In this document: positions 8,296 to 15,471 of the stretch, piece by piece
Layout of the letters: each line of letters starts with the position of its first letter
Numbering within the stretch: position 1 is the stretch's first letter
DNA from: Bog-756 sp963696495
Lineage (GTDB): Bacteria; Actinomycetota; Acidimicrobiia; Acidimicrobiales; RAAP-2
DNA length: 64,000 nucleotides
Assembly: GCA_963696495.1 (NCBI GenBank)
Contig: CAVOKJ010000006.1
Location: 1 to 64,000 of the forward strand
Direction: 5' to 3'
Notes under the pieces: model-generated
The model's input: only the letters and a program-made list of their open reading frames with translations
What the model was told of the DNA's origin: nothing
Databases searched by the model: none
Program-made: the position numbers and the translations under genes

Positions 8296-8604
8296 GGCCA
8301 GTCGCCTCAACAAACTGACGATCACTCCGCCAAGCGCTCGTGGATGTCACGGAAGTTGGATCGCGGGCAGAGTCCCGTCGACTCCTAGTCCCGGGCATCG
8401 CGGGAGTGACCAAACGTCCCTGAGGGCAGCCCCCCGCAGACGGTGCCTTCCAGGGCGTGATTCCGCCTGCTCGGGATATATGGAGATCCAGTCCACCACT
8501 TCTTTTGGTGTCTATGGCATTCTTCCGTCCAAGACCATTACCACAATACGAAGTTGATGTTCGGATCAGTCAGGTCGACTGGACGTGAGAAAGGTGATGG
8601 TTCA
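8296..8604. other. Intergenic gap, nothing recognised
   Basis: Lower G+C sequence without a plausible coding frame. GAGAAAGGTG at about 8586-8595 is the likely ribosome binding region for the ATG at 8605. Confidence 0.5.
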
Positions 8605-9540
8605 ATGACGACTCAACCAAGCGAATCAGGAAATGGTGCTCTAATCGCGTGCCCATCTGAACCGCCAGGACCTGATGGACGGGTTAGCCGTCAGAACGGC
8701 CCCAGCCGGAGCCGGGGCGGCGGGCCGAAAACAACGGTTGGGAAGGCTAAGTCGGCCCAGAACTCTGTCCAGCATGCGATCACGTCGCCGAGCCCTGTGG
8801 CAGGGGGCGAGTCCCTGAGCGTTTGGGAGGCATTCCACGAAGGGTTCCGCCGTGATTATCAGCCCATTGGTGTGGTAGAGGAGGAACTCGTCCACAACAT
8901 GGCCTCTTACAAATGGCGGGTACGTAGAGTGCTGAGAGCTGAAGTGGCCGCCATCAACATTGGCTATGAGGCAGTGGACGGCCGGGTCGCAGCCAGCAGC
9001 CCGGGGAAAACCGAGTCAGCTCTTGAGGCGGAGCTCTCCAAGCGCGGCATGACCTTGGCCGGCTGCTGCGAGCTATTGGATTCACTGCAGTCACAGGCCG
9101 GAACAGCTGAGTTGAATGATCCGGCCTGGAATGGGGTACTCATGCTTCTTAGTCTCACAGGAAGACGCTTGTCTCCGGATACCAAACAGGCGATGCCGAA
9201 GCCGCCTTGCGAGGCGGAGTCATTCCGGGCCTTCTTGAGGAGGGTCGCCACGGAGTTTGGGATGACCTATGACCAGTTGATAGACCTCGTTGTGTCTAGG
9301 GCTCATAGTCTTTTTGAGGAGTCCGCACGACGGAACGCTGAGGTGGACAAGCGCCGCAAGGCCGTCGAAGGGAACGTGATATTGCCCAATCTCGAGGTGC
9401 AGGAGAAGTTCATCAGGTACGAGGCACACCTTGAGAAGCTGTTTGCTAAAGCCCTCGCCCAACTTGAGGTGCAACAGCGGTTCCGGATCGGAGAACGGAT
9501 AGCGCCGCCTATGCGGCTTCACGTGTCTGAGGGGCGATGA
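8605..9540 (+). CDS. Accessory protein of the GPKT/'GGPKT.GK..S..N' family
   Basis: Protein of 311 residues. The N-terminal third has the recurring pattern GGGPKTTVGKAKSAQNSVQHAI, followed by E...VWEAFHEGFRRDYQPIGVVEEELVHNMASYKWRVRRVLRAE. From memory of environmental genomes, proteins of this pattern are frequent in soil bacteria, often in many copies, and have no known function. The C-terminal half is helical and charged (residues about 220-310). Base composition is lower in G+C than neighbouring house-keeping-type genes, suggesting accessory DNA. ATG 8605 is chosen for the GAAAGGTG ahead of it. A 40-codon ORF overlaps its stop. Confidence 0.65.
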   Translation: MTTQPSESGNGALIACPSEPPGPDGRVSRQNGPSRSRGGGPKTTVGKAKSAQNSVQHAITSPSPVAGGESLSVWEAFHEGFRRDYQPIGVVEEELVHNMASYKWRVRRVLRAEVAAINIGYEAVDGRVAASSPGKTESALEAELSKRGMTLAGCCELLDSLQSQAGTAELNDPAWNGVLMLLSLTGRRLSPDTKQAMPKPPCEAESFRAFLRRVATEFGMTYDQLIDLVVSRAHSLFEESARRNAEVDKRRKAVEGNVILPNLEVQEKFIRYEAHLEKLFAKALAQLEVQQRFRIGERIAPPMRLHVSEGR

Positions 9541-9659
9541 TCGCGATTCAGCTCTCCAAATTGCCAAACGAACTACACGGGGACGGGCCTGCCCGAGCTG
9601 TGCCTCTGTCAAAACTGCAAAACGAACTCATCTCATTCAGGCGACGAGCCAAGTTGTGA
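9537..9659 (+). CDS. Coupled 40-residue ORF with SKLxNEL repeat
   Basis: Begins with an ATG that overlaps the stop of the previous gene (ATGA) and encodes 40 residues. The peptide contains two copies of one short motif, SKLPNEL and SKLQNEL, about 20 residues apart, and ends in a basic RRRAKL tail. The repeat is also visible in the DNA (ccAAACGAACT and aaAACGAACT). It may be a separate coupled peptide or the former C-terminus of the upstream protein split off by a stop. Function unknown. Confidence 0.4.
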   Translation: MIAIQLSKLPNELHGDGPARAVPLSKLQNELISFRRRAKL

Positions 9660-10047
9660 TTGGGGCGAGCTACGCCGTGCCGAGGACCTTGGGGGTATCT
9701 CTACCTCAAGCTTCCGCCTCCGTGGTCGGGCGCTGCGGGTGTCCTCAGCTTTATGAACTGCGGTGCGGTGCCCGCGTACTGAGCGCTACCGGCTGAGATG
9801 ATCAGTGTGTCCTCAGCTGGACTAGCCGAGTCAGATGTCCTCAGCTTTGCGGGCTGAGGTATCGCAGCTCGTCCTCAGCCTAGGTAGCTGAGGACGAGCT
9901 GCACCTCCGCAACCTTTAGAGCTGAGTCGCCAGAGCACCACACCACACTCACGCGCCGTCGGCATTGGGGAAGTTGATCTTCAGTGTGCAACGAGGGGAG
10001 AAATATCGGCGCCGTACGTCACGGCGGGTAGCACAGGAAGCGATGGT
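9660..10047. other. Non-coding gap filled with palindromic elements
   Basis: No gene seen. It holds the densest cluster of CCTCAGCT/AGCTGAGG palindromes (9741-9895) and the 14-mer CCTTTAGAGCTGAG (9913-9926). Confidence 0.6.
9741..9926. repeat. Cluster of four to five palindromic elements plus tail motif
   Basis: Units are at 9741-9763 (degenerate), 9809-9830 (degenerate second arm), 9837-9859 (CCTCAGCT, spacer, GGCTGAGG) and 9871-9895 (GTCCTCAGC, 7-base spacer, GCTGAGGAC: perfect 9-bp arms). A weaker copy may lie near 9778-9798. The tail CCTTTAGAGCTGAG follows at 9913-9926. The array resembles REP/BIME-type intergenic repeats. Confidence 0.65.
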
Positions 10048-10974
10048 TCACGAAGAGCCAGCTGGCGCGACCAGCGTCTGGCGTAGCCAGCGGCCGGTCA
10101 GCTCGAATGCCTCGGTAGCCGCCGGGAACTGGAAGTTGACGAAGCCGTGGGGCTGGCCGGGGTAGCAGACCTCCTCCACCGGAACCCCTCCGCCGCGCAA
10201 GAGAGCGGCGTACTGACGGCCCTCGTCCCGGAGCATGTCGCAGCCGCCGAGTACAACCAGTGCCGGAGGCAGACCGACGAACGAGGAAGCCGACAACGGG
10301 GCGGCGTAGGGATCACTGTCGAGGTCCCGCCCGGCCGCATAGGAATTCCAGAAGTAGTCGCTGGCCTTGAGGCTAATGACCAAGCCGTCGAACTGCTCCC
10401 GCGATGGGGTGGTCGTCGATCCTGCCGTAGCTGGGTAGATGAGCACCTGGCCGGCCAAAGCCACGTCGCCTTCGTCTCGTAGCTTCAAGGAAACGGCCGC
10501 GGCCAGGTTCCCGCCGGCACTCTCCCCGGCGACGACCACGGCGCCGGCCGGAACCCCAAACCGTGTGGCGTTGGCAGCCGCCCACTTGCTAACCGCCACG
10601 CAGTCGTCGAGGCCAGCCGGGTAGGGATTTTCTGGGGCCAGTCGGTACTCCACCGAGATCACGACGGCACCAGAGGCATAGGCCAGCTCCCGAGCCACGT
10701 TATCCATGAGGCCGATGCTGCCGAGGACGAACCCGCCGCCGTGAAAATAGACCACGATGCCGGTGGGCTGCTCCTCAGGCCTGTATAGACGGACGGGAAC
10801 ATCTCCGACCAATTGGTCTTCGATGTGGGCGATCTCCCGGGTCGGGGGCGCGCCCACTGGTCCCCTGGCCAGCGCGAGTATCTCCGGTGTGAACTCCTCG
10901 AGCGGGTTCGCCATCATCGGGTTCTCCGCTATCCACTTCTCGACCCACGGGTCCAGAAAGTCTTCGTCGGCCAC
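10048..10974 (-). CDS. Alpha/beta hydrolase, hormone-sensitive-lipase family esterase
   Basis: Cytoplasmic carboxylesterase of 308 residues, usual size for the family. The oxyanion-hole motif HGGG is at about 78-81, the nucleophile elbow GESAG puts serine at about 152 (usual GDSAG, here Glu), the acid is in GGCDMLRDEG and the histidine in PGQPHGFVNF. It would hydrolyse short acyl esters; the natural substrate is unknown. The GTG at 10974 is chosen because AAGGGGGAC lies just upstream and it gives the normal length; a longer form from 11085 adds unrelated sequence. No operon partner. Confidence 0.85.
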   Translation of the reverse strand: MADEDFLDPWVEKWIAENPMMANPLEEFTPEILALARGPVGAPPTREIAHIEDQLVGDVPVRLYRPEEQPTGIVVYFHGGGFVLGSIGLMDNVARELAYASGAVVISVEYRLAPENPYPAGLDDCVAVSKWAAANATRFGVPAGAVVVAGESAGGNLAAAVSLKLRDEGDVALAGQVLIYPATAGSTTTPSREQFDGLVISLKASDYFWNSYAAGRDLDSDPYAAPLSASSFVGLPPALVVLGGCDMLRDEGRQYAALLRGGGVPVEEVCYPGQPHGFVNFQFPAATEAFELTGRWLRQTLVAPAGSS

Positions 10975-11646
10975 TCCAGCGTCCCCCTTGCTCTGACCGG
11001 CGCAGATGAGGCCGGCGTCCACTCCAAATCTAGGCTCAGCGGTCCGAAGAATGCAGGTAGGAGCGTGTTGGCGGACAGTCAGCACGGAACGTCCACCCTC
11101 GTGCTTCCCGATGCCGCCCCAGCCGCAAGCTCGATCCCCATCCCCTTTCGGGAGGTCGTCGACACCATGACCGGTAGCCCAGACGCTCAGAATGGCCTGC
11201 TCCCTATCTCATTGATAGCTCGTTGGGCAATCCCTGCTTAACCGAAGCACGCTCACCAAGAGCCTGGGGGTGCAGGCCCGGCCCGATCGCATCCCGATTG
11301 GATCCGACGAGTCGGCGGCACTAAGTAGCTCAGTGACGCCCTCAGCGATTTCAAGCTGGCTGCACCGTCCTCGACCGCTCTCGATTACCGAGAGAGAGTC
11401 CCCAATCCGATGGCTGATGATCTCAGCCACCCGCCTAAACGTCACCGGCAAGGCTCTCGCCTCGTCCAATCGTTGATTAGGCATCGCGATTCTCGAGCCG
11501 GGAAGATCAACTCGTAGTTGGCGTCGAGGCACCCACAACCTCGGACCAGTGGCTCAGCTACGCTGCTTACGCCGGATGCAGGCACTGTATAGGTACGGCA
11601 AAGATGGCGTACGCCCGGCGGGCCGCCATCTTGATGGGGAGGTTCG
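10975..11646. other. Long gap, mostly nothing recognised
   Basis: 672 bases without a frame that looks coding on either strand. A leftward frame at 11209-11538 has no recognisable family or ribosome binding site. The right end carries the 5' hairpin and ribosome binding site of the next gene. Confidence 0.5.
11601..11642 (+). promoter_or_regulatory. 5' hairpin and ribosome binding site of the binding-protein gene
   Basis: AAGATGGCG (11601-11609) and CGCCATCTT (11624-11632) form a perfect 9-bp stem with a 14-base loop. Three bases further on is the strong ribosome binding site GGGGAGG (11636-11642) for the ATG at 11647. The hairpin may stabilise the message end or modulate initiation. Confidence 0.45.
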
Positions 11647-12972
11647 ATGAGTACGACAACATCGCTCCACACGTGGCTTACGAGGCGAAGCACGACGGGA
11701 GGCGGTCGGCCGACGGGGTTTAGACGAGGCCGTCGCGTCCGGGTGCTCGGTGTGGTGAGCGTCGGGGCGGTATTGATTCTCGCTGGGTGTTCGTCGAACT
11801 CGGCGACGTCTTCGTCCACCACGGCGTCAACCGGCGGGTCGACCGGTGGGAAAACTCCCATCACCATCGCCTTGGTGACCTCGTTGACCGGGCCGGGAGC
11901 GGATCAGTTCGTGCCTGGTCCTGATGCGTTCACTGCACGGATCGACGAACAGAACGCCATGGGTGGCGTCAACGGTCACATGATCAAGGGAATCGTCATC
12001 GACGACCAGACCACCCAGCCGACCCTGGCCATCCAGAACGCGCTCTCCAAGGGCGCGTTCGGACTCGTAGCGGAGAGCCCGCTGTTCTTCCTCGGTGCCA
12101 AGATTCCCCAGCAACAGGGCATCCCTGTCACTGGGGGCTCCGTCGACGGACCTGAGTGGGGTGAGCAGCCGTACACCAACATGTTCGCCGCCGACACCGG
12201 CAGCGTCGATCCTGCACAGCCTGCGAGCACACTGCCAGGCCTGTTCTTGAAACAGCACGGGGGCTCGATTCTCGGTGCCTACGCCTATCCGATCGGTGGC
12301 ACGTCGAAGGTCGGTGCGGTAAATGCATCGAAGTCGTTCGAGCATGCAGGCGGCACCACCGGCGTGCTGAACACGACCGTTCCCCTTTCCTCAGTCGATT
12401 TCACCGGTGATGCGATCGTGGCAAAGCAGAAGCAGGTCAATGCGGTGTATCCCGACATGGGCAACCAGTCCAACAATGCGCTCGTTACCGCATTCCAGCA
12501 GGAAGGTGTCAACCCGAAAGTCACGCTCCTTCCGGTCGGGTACCAGCAGGACGTGGTGTCGTCGCCTGCGTGGCACAGTCTCCAGGGGACGTATTACGCC
12601 TCGATGTTCCGGCCGTTCTCCGCGCCCAACGCGGGTACCGAGGCCATGGACGCAGCGATGAAGAAGTATGAGCACTGGACGAATGGCCAGTTTCCGACCT
12701 TTGCAGAGTACGAGGCGTGGGTCGGGGCCGACCTAATGATCCAGGGCCTGGAGCTGGCTGGAAGTGATCCGACGCGGTCCAACGTCATCAAGGATCTGCG
12801 GGCCCTCAAGTCCTACGATGCGAACGGGATCGATCCTGTGCCAATCGACTACTCGACGGTGTTCGGGCATTCGGCATCCCCGAACTGCGAGTGGTTTCTG
12901 CGGGCGGAGTCCTCCGGATTCAAGCTCCTCTCCCCGACTCCCGAGTGCGGGACGTGGATGACCGGAAGCTGA
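11647..12972 (+). CDS. Branched-chain-type ABC transporter substrate-binding lipoprotein
   Basis: Exported lipoprotein of 441 residues. A twin-arginine-like basic segment and hydrophobic stretch end in the lipobox LILAGC with the lipidated cysteine near residue 48, followed by a Ser/Thr-rich linker. The mature part matches periplasmic-binding proteins of the LivJ/Peripla_BP_6 type: ITIALVTSLTGPGADQFVPG, then AIQNALSKGAFGLVAESPLF and a C-terminal TFAEYEAWVGADLMIQGLELAG. The ligand is probably an amino acid, amide or other small organic acid. No permease or ATPase genes are nearby, so it is an orphan binding protein working with a distant transporter or as a sensor. Confidence 0.8.
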   Translation: MSTTTSLHTWLTRRSTTGGGRPTGFRRGRRVRVLGVVSVGAVLILAGCSSNSATSSSTTASTGGSTGGKTPITIALVTSLTGPGADQFVPGPDAFTARIDEQNAMGGVNGHMIKGIVIDDQTTQPTLAIQNALSKGAFGLVAESPLFFLGAKIPQQQGIPVTGGSVDGPEWGEQPYTNMFAADTGSVDPAQPASTLPGLFLKQHGGSILGAYAYPIGGTSKVGAVNASKSFEHAGGTTGVLNTTVPLSSVDFTGDAIVAKQKQVNAVYPDMGNQSNNALVTAFQQEGVNPKVTLLPVGYQQDVVSSPAWHSLQGTYYASMFRPFSAPNAGTEAMDAAMKKYEHWTNGQFPTFAEYEAWVGADLMIQGLELAGSDPTRSNVIKDLRALKSYDANGIDPVPIDYSTVFGHSASPNCEWFLRAESSGFKLLSPTPECGTWMTGS

Positions 12973-13453
12973 TACTTACTCTTACAGACCGGCACTCAGG
13001 GCTCTGCAAATGCTCTCTACCTGCGCGGCCCAATGTCCAAGTGGAGCACGCCCTCGATGTGCCGGAGTGGGGCCGCTGGGGCAGGCGACATTCCCGAGCG
13101 GAACCTCCGATCTCCAAGGCTCGGGGCGACGTGTCACCGTCATCCGCCTCAGCAGTGCCGGCTGAGGACAAGACGGAGATTCAGATTTGGAGGCTTAGGA
13201 CCCAGCCTGCAACCTTCTGATCTGTAGCGCGCCATCGGGTCGTTTTAATGGGTCCCGCCAAAGTCCCAAACTGTCTAGAACATGCAGGTGAGATGGGGTG
13301 TGTTTTTGGGACCCTGAATTTGGCTGGGACGGATTGGAACGCTCTGGGACCCAATTGTTGGCTGAATGTTGGCTTTTTGGCCTTCGGAAAGACCGAATCA
13401 GAAGGTTTTGACAACAGACGGTTGCCCCCCTGAATACCAGTTCAGAGGTTGAG
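12973..13453. other. Gap with palindrome and tRNA-like fragment
   Basis: No convincing gene. It contains one perfect palindromic element (13147-13167) and, on the minus strand around 13230-13208, a stretch resembling the anticodon-arm and variable part of a tRNA (GCGCTACAGATCAGAAGG) without an acceptor stem or T-loop. Sequence from 13230 to 13430 is less G+C-rich than its surroundings. Confidence 0.5.
13147..13167. repeat. CCTCAGC...GCTGAGG palindromic element
   Basis: CCTCAGC, a 7-base spacer, then GCTGAGG: a perfect 7-bp inverted repeat, same family as the 9.8 kb cluster. The sequence GCAACCTTCTGATCTGTAG about 38 bases later is a relative of the GCAACCTTTAGAGCTGAG tail at 9.9 kb. Confidence 0.6.
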
Positions 13454-13858
13454 TCAGACCGTCGTCCTGGATCGCGAGGGCCGGTCTCCATCCGTCCCTC
13501 GATGGCGTAGTGCGGACGCCCGTTGGCGGGTCTCATCGAGTTGGCTTTGTAGTTCTTGGTTGACAGCCTGGAGAGCCAAGACGGCAGCGATGCCGGCAAG
13601 ATTCAGGCCATCGTCGAGGAGCCGGCCGATCTCTCGGAGACGGACGAGGTCGTCGTCGCTGTAGCGACGGGTGCCACCTTGGCTGCGAGCCGGATTGATC
13701 AAGCCCCGGGTCTCGTAGAGCCGGAGGTTCTGGGGAGCGCTGCCCACCAGCTCGGCTGCGACGGAGATTCCGTACAAGCCCACGTCCGGATCCGGGCGGT
13801 CATCGTGCCGCGCCGATCGGCTCTTCGGGAATTCAGCAAAACCACTTGCGCCGGACAT
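13454..13858 (-). CDS. hspR: MerR-family heat-shock repressor, HspR-like
   Basis: DNA-binding protein of 134 residues. About 27-95 is a MerR-type winged helix: YGISVAAELVGSAPQNLRLYETRGLINPARSQGGTRRYSDDDLVRLREI, with the RLYE and GGTRRYS signatures typical of HspR. The C-terminal part is a coiled coil rich in Gln/Leu, used for dimerisation. In actinobacteria HspR represses chaperone genes. It is divergent from an hsp20 gene 88 bases away, with ATATC/GATAT inverted repeats covering the shared promoter region, so it probably represses itself and hsp20. The symbol is by context and similarity. Confidence 0.8.
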   Translation of the reverse strand: MSGASGFAEFPKSRSARHDDRPDPDVGLYGISVAAELVGSAPQNLRLYETRGLINPARSQGGTRRYSDDDLVRLREIGRLLDDGLNLAGIAAVLALQAVNQELQSQLDETRQRASALRHRGTDGDRPSRSRTTV

Positions 13859-13886
13859 ATCGAACAGGATATAACAAATCTATATC
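13857..13886. promoter_or_regulatory. Overlapping inverted repeats, probable HspR-like operator
   Basis: ATATC (13857-13861) pairs with GATAT (13868-13872) over 6 bases, and GATATA (13868-13873) pairs with TATATC (13881-13886) over 7 bases. The 7-base spacing equals that of the classical HAIR operator of HspR, although the half-site sequence differs. The repeats cover the A+T-rich promoter region between hspR and hsp20. Confidence 0.5.
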
Positions 13887-13899
13887 AACTGCCAGAGAT

Positions 13900-13942
13900 C
13901 CGGAGGCGCAGAAAGGACGCCTCCGGCCGGATCAAGGAGGTG
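13900..13942 (+). promoter_or_regulatory. Alternating hairpins around the hsp20 ribosome binding site
   Basis: CCGGAGGCG (13900-13908) pairs perfectly with CGCCTCCGG (13918-13926). The same CGCCTCC (13918-13924) can instead pair with GGAGGTG (13936-13942), which contains the hsp20 Shine-Dalgarno AAGGAGG (13934-13940), with one G-U pair and an 11-base loop. The two structures exclude each other, as in RNA thermometers or switches. Confidence 0.45.
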
Positions 13943-13946
13943 CATC

Positions 13947-14423
13947 ATGCTTGTTCGTTCTGATCCCTTCCGTCAGTTCGACCGGTTGACCGAGCAGGTC
14001 TTCGGAACCGTTGCCCGTCCGGCGGCCATGCCCATGGATGCCTGGCGTGAAGGCAACGAGTTCGTCGCCGAGTTCGACCTGCCGGGAATCGACCCGGGCA
14101 GCATCGATCTCGATGTGGAGCGGAATGTGCTGACGGTCCGGGCCGAGCGTCGGCCCGCAACTGGGCCCGAGGTCGAGTTGGTGGCCTCGGAGCGCCCGAG
14201 AGGCCTGTTCAGCAGACAGGTCATCCTTGGAGATGCGCTCGATACCGGAGGGATCACCGCCGCCTACAACAGCGGCGTGCTCCGGCTCACGATCCCGGTG
14301 GCAGAGCGGGCCAAGCCCCGCAAAATCACCGTTACCACTGACGAGCACGCCGCCGTGTCGCCCGCCGGGGACTCCCAGGTGATCTCGGCCACTGCTGAGG
14401 ATCGCCAGCCAGTCTCTGCGTGA
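13947..14423 (+). CDS. Small heat-shock protein, Hsp20/alpha-crystallin family
   Basis: Cytoplasmic chaperone of 158 residues that holds unfolding proteins. The N-terminus MLVRSDPFRQFDRLTEQVFG is typical of actinobacterial Hsp18. The alpha-crystallin domain spans about 30-125: MDAWREGNEFVAEFDLPGIDPGSIDLDVERNVLTVRAER, then GLFSRQVILGDALDTGGITAAYNSGVLRLTIPVAERAKPRKI, with the GVL motif and an I-x-V-type PRKITV end. A strong AAGGAGG fixes the ATG. It is divergent from hspR, implying heat or stress induction. A hairpin overlaps its stop codon. Confidence 0.9.
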   Translation: MLVRSDPFRQFDRLTEQVFGTVARPAAMPMDAWREGNEFVAEFDLPGIDPGSIDLDVERNVLTVRAERRPATGPEVELVASERPRGLFSRQVILGDALDTGGITAAYNSGVLRLTIPVAERAKPRKITVTTDEHAAVSPAGDSQVISATAEDRQPVSA

Positions 14424-14444
14424 TCCGTCATGCTCACGCAGAGA
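14413..14444 (+). terminator. Perfect 11-bp hairpin at the hsp20 stop codon
   Basis: TCTCTGCGTGA (14413-14423, ending with the stop codon) pairs with TCACGCAGAGA (14434-14444) over a 10-base loop. An 11-base direct repeat GATCCGTCATG (14422-14432 and 14443-14453) overlaps it. No T-run follows, so it may protect the message end rather than terminate transcription by itself. Confidence 0.45.
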
Positions 14445-14450
14445 TCCGTC

Positions 14451-14720
14451 ATGGGGGCAAGGGATGAGTTCCTTGCCGTCGTGCTGGCCGATCCCGAGCT
14501 ACTCGACCTGGCCTTCGCCGATGTGATCGCCTCATGGGAGGCTGATCCACCGCGGCCTCCGGGGCGCACTCTGGTGGCCACTGCGGAGAGGCGAACTCCA
14601 CGGTCGAAGGCGTGGCGAGCGACCTGTGACCGGCAGTGCTGGCCTGCATGGCTGCGGGCGATCCCCCGACCCAGAGTGGCTCGGTCGCCTCCGGAGCAAT
14701 CGATGGTTGGTCCCCTCTGA
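14451..14720 (+). CDS. Possible small actinobacterial protein
   Basis: A possible protein of 89 residues beginning MGARDEFLAVVLADPELLDLAFADVIASWEADPP. The acidic, helix-forming N-terminal half followed by a Pro/Arg-rich C-terminal half with ARSPPEQS resembles short actinobacterial proteins of unknown function that end in RQRSPP-like sequence. No good ribosome binding site precedes the ATG, which lies in the second copy of an 11-base direct repeat behind hsp20. It could be a decayed gene; coding status is uncertain. Confidence 0.4.
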   Translation: MGARDEFLAVVLADPELLDLAFADVIASWEADPPRPPGRTLVATAERRTPRSKAWRATCDRQCWPAWLRAIPRPRVARSPPEQSMVGPL

Positions 14721-14944
14721 GGAGGCATCAGCCCGAAGGATGGGTCCCAGCAGCTCCAAATCGAAACAACAGAGGAGGTGGTGACTTCCCAAACGAACAG
14801 ACCCCGATGTACGAATGCACGCTCGGCGGAACCGATGACAACGTGGACGATTAGGACCTTTGGCGCCAGCAGAGGCACCACACAACCTTGGGGTGACTAC
14901 CCAGTGTCACGGTCAGTGTTCCAGTCGCCGAGAGCCAAACCATC

Positions 14945-14988
14945 AAAAGGCACCGCCCGGCTCGACCAGGAGCCTGGCGGTGCCTTTT
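14945..14988 (+). terminator. Strong rho-independent terminator
   Basis: AAAAGGCACCGCC (14945-14957) pairs perfectly with GGCGGTGCCTTTT (14976-14988) with an 18-base loop; the A- and T-rich ends make it look functional on both strands. It separates the hsp20 region from the TfoX-like gene. Confidence 0.75.
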
Positions 14989-15018
14989 GCTTCACGTCGA
15001 CCCTGTCAAGAAACTGAG

Positions 15019-15315
15019 GTGCTGCGCACTGTCGTCGGGCCGGGCGAGAGACGGGGCTTCGGTTCGAACGCCTTGCGCGTCCGAGGAAAGGTATTTGCGA
15101 TGTTGGTACGGGGTCAACTTGTCGTGAAGCTGCCTCAGGGGCGGGTCAATTCGCTCGTGAGCTCAGGGGATGGGGTCAGATTCGATGCCAACAAGGGAAT
15201 TCCGATGAAGGAGTGGTTCACCGTGCATCGGGAATCTGATCTGAAGTGGGAATCAGTCGCTCGCGAAGCGATGGCATTCGTTTCACCGACACAGTCCGAA
15301 GGAGGAGGATCTTGA
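15019..15315 (+). CDS. TfoX/Sxy N-terminal-like (YjbR-like) protein, probably 5'-shortened
   Basis: Small cytoplasmic protein. RGFGSNALRVRGKVFAMLVRGQLVVKLPQGRVNSLVSSG, then RFDANKGIPMKEWFTV and WESVAREAMAFV follow the pattern of stand-alone TfoX-N/YjbR-like proteins of about 110-120 residues. Only 98 residues can be assigned from the GTG at 15019; the usual N-terminal helix (about 20 residues of the LVAELLAEPGV kind) is not visible and the upstream sequence is a terminator, so the 5' end may have been lost. The stop overlaps a TTG of the next frame (TTGA). Function unknown. Confidence 0.6.
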   Translation: MLRTVVGPGERRGFGSNALRVRGKVFAMLVRGQLVVKLPQGRVNSLVSSGDGVRFDANKGIPMKEWFTVHRESDLKWESVAREAMAFVSPTQSEGGGS

Positions 15316-15446
15316 CCGGCGGGGAGCGGGAGGCGGCAATCGTGGAGCTTGGAGCCCGTGTCCACCTGTTCGTACAACCAAGTGTTCGCGACGAGTTCAC
15401 AACCCTGTTTCAAGATGTACTCGATTACGCCAGAGGTAAGTGCTGA
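15312..15446 (+). pseudogene. N-terminal fragment of a glyoxalase/VOC-type protein
   Basis: A TTG preceded by GGAGGAGG overlaps the stop of the TfoX-like gene and opens a 44-residue frame. The sequence GARVHLFVQPSVRDEFTTLFQDVLDYARG resembles the first strand and helix of VOC (glyoxalase/bleomycin-resistance) proteins, after which the frame stops. The remaining 80-100 residues expected for the fold are missing, and the next gene ends on the other strand 26 bases further. Probably a truncated remnant. Confidence 0.35.
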
Positions 15447-15471
15447 TAGCCGGGCCTGCGTTGCGCCTTAT

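Noticed and set aside
11209..11538. A 109-codon minus-strand frame between esterase and binding protein
   Set aside because: No ribosome binding site, no family resemblance and irregular composition; left as non-coding.
13195..13599. A 134-codon minus-strand frame
   Set aside because: Its C-terminus comes from the tRNA-like fragment (ATDQKVAG-type spurious peptide) and its N-terminus overlaps hspR; not a real gene.
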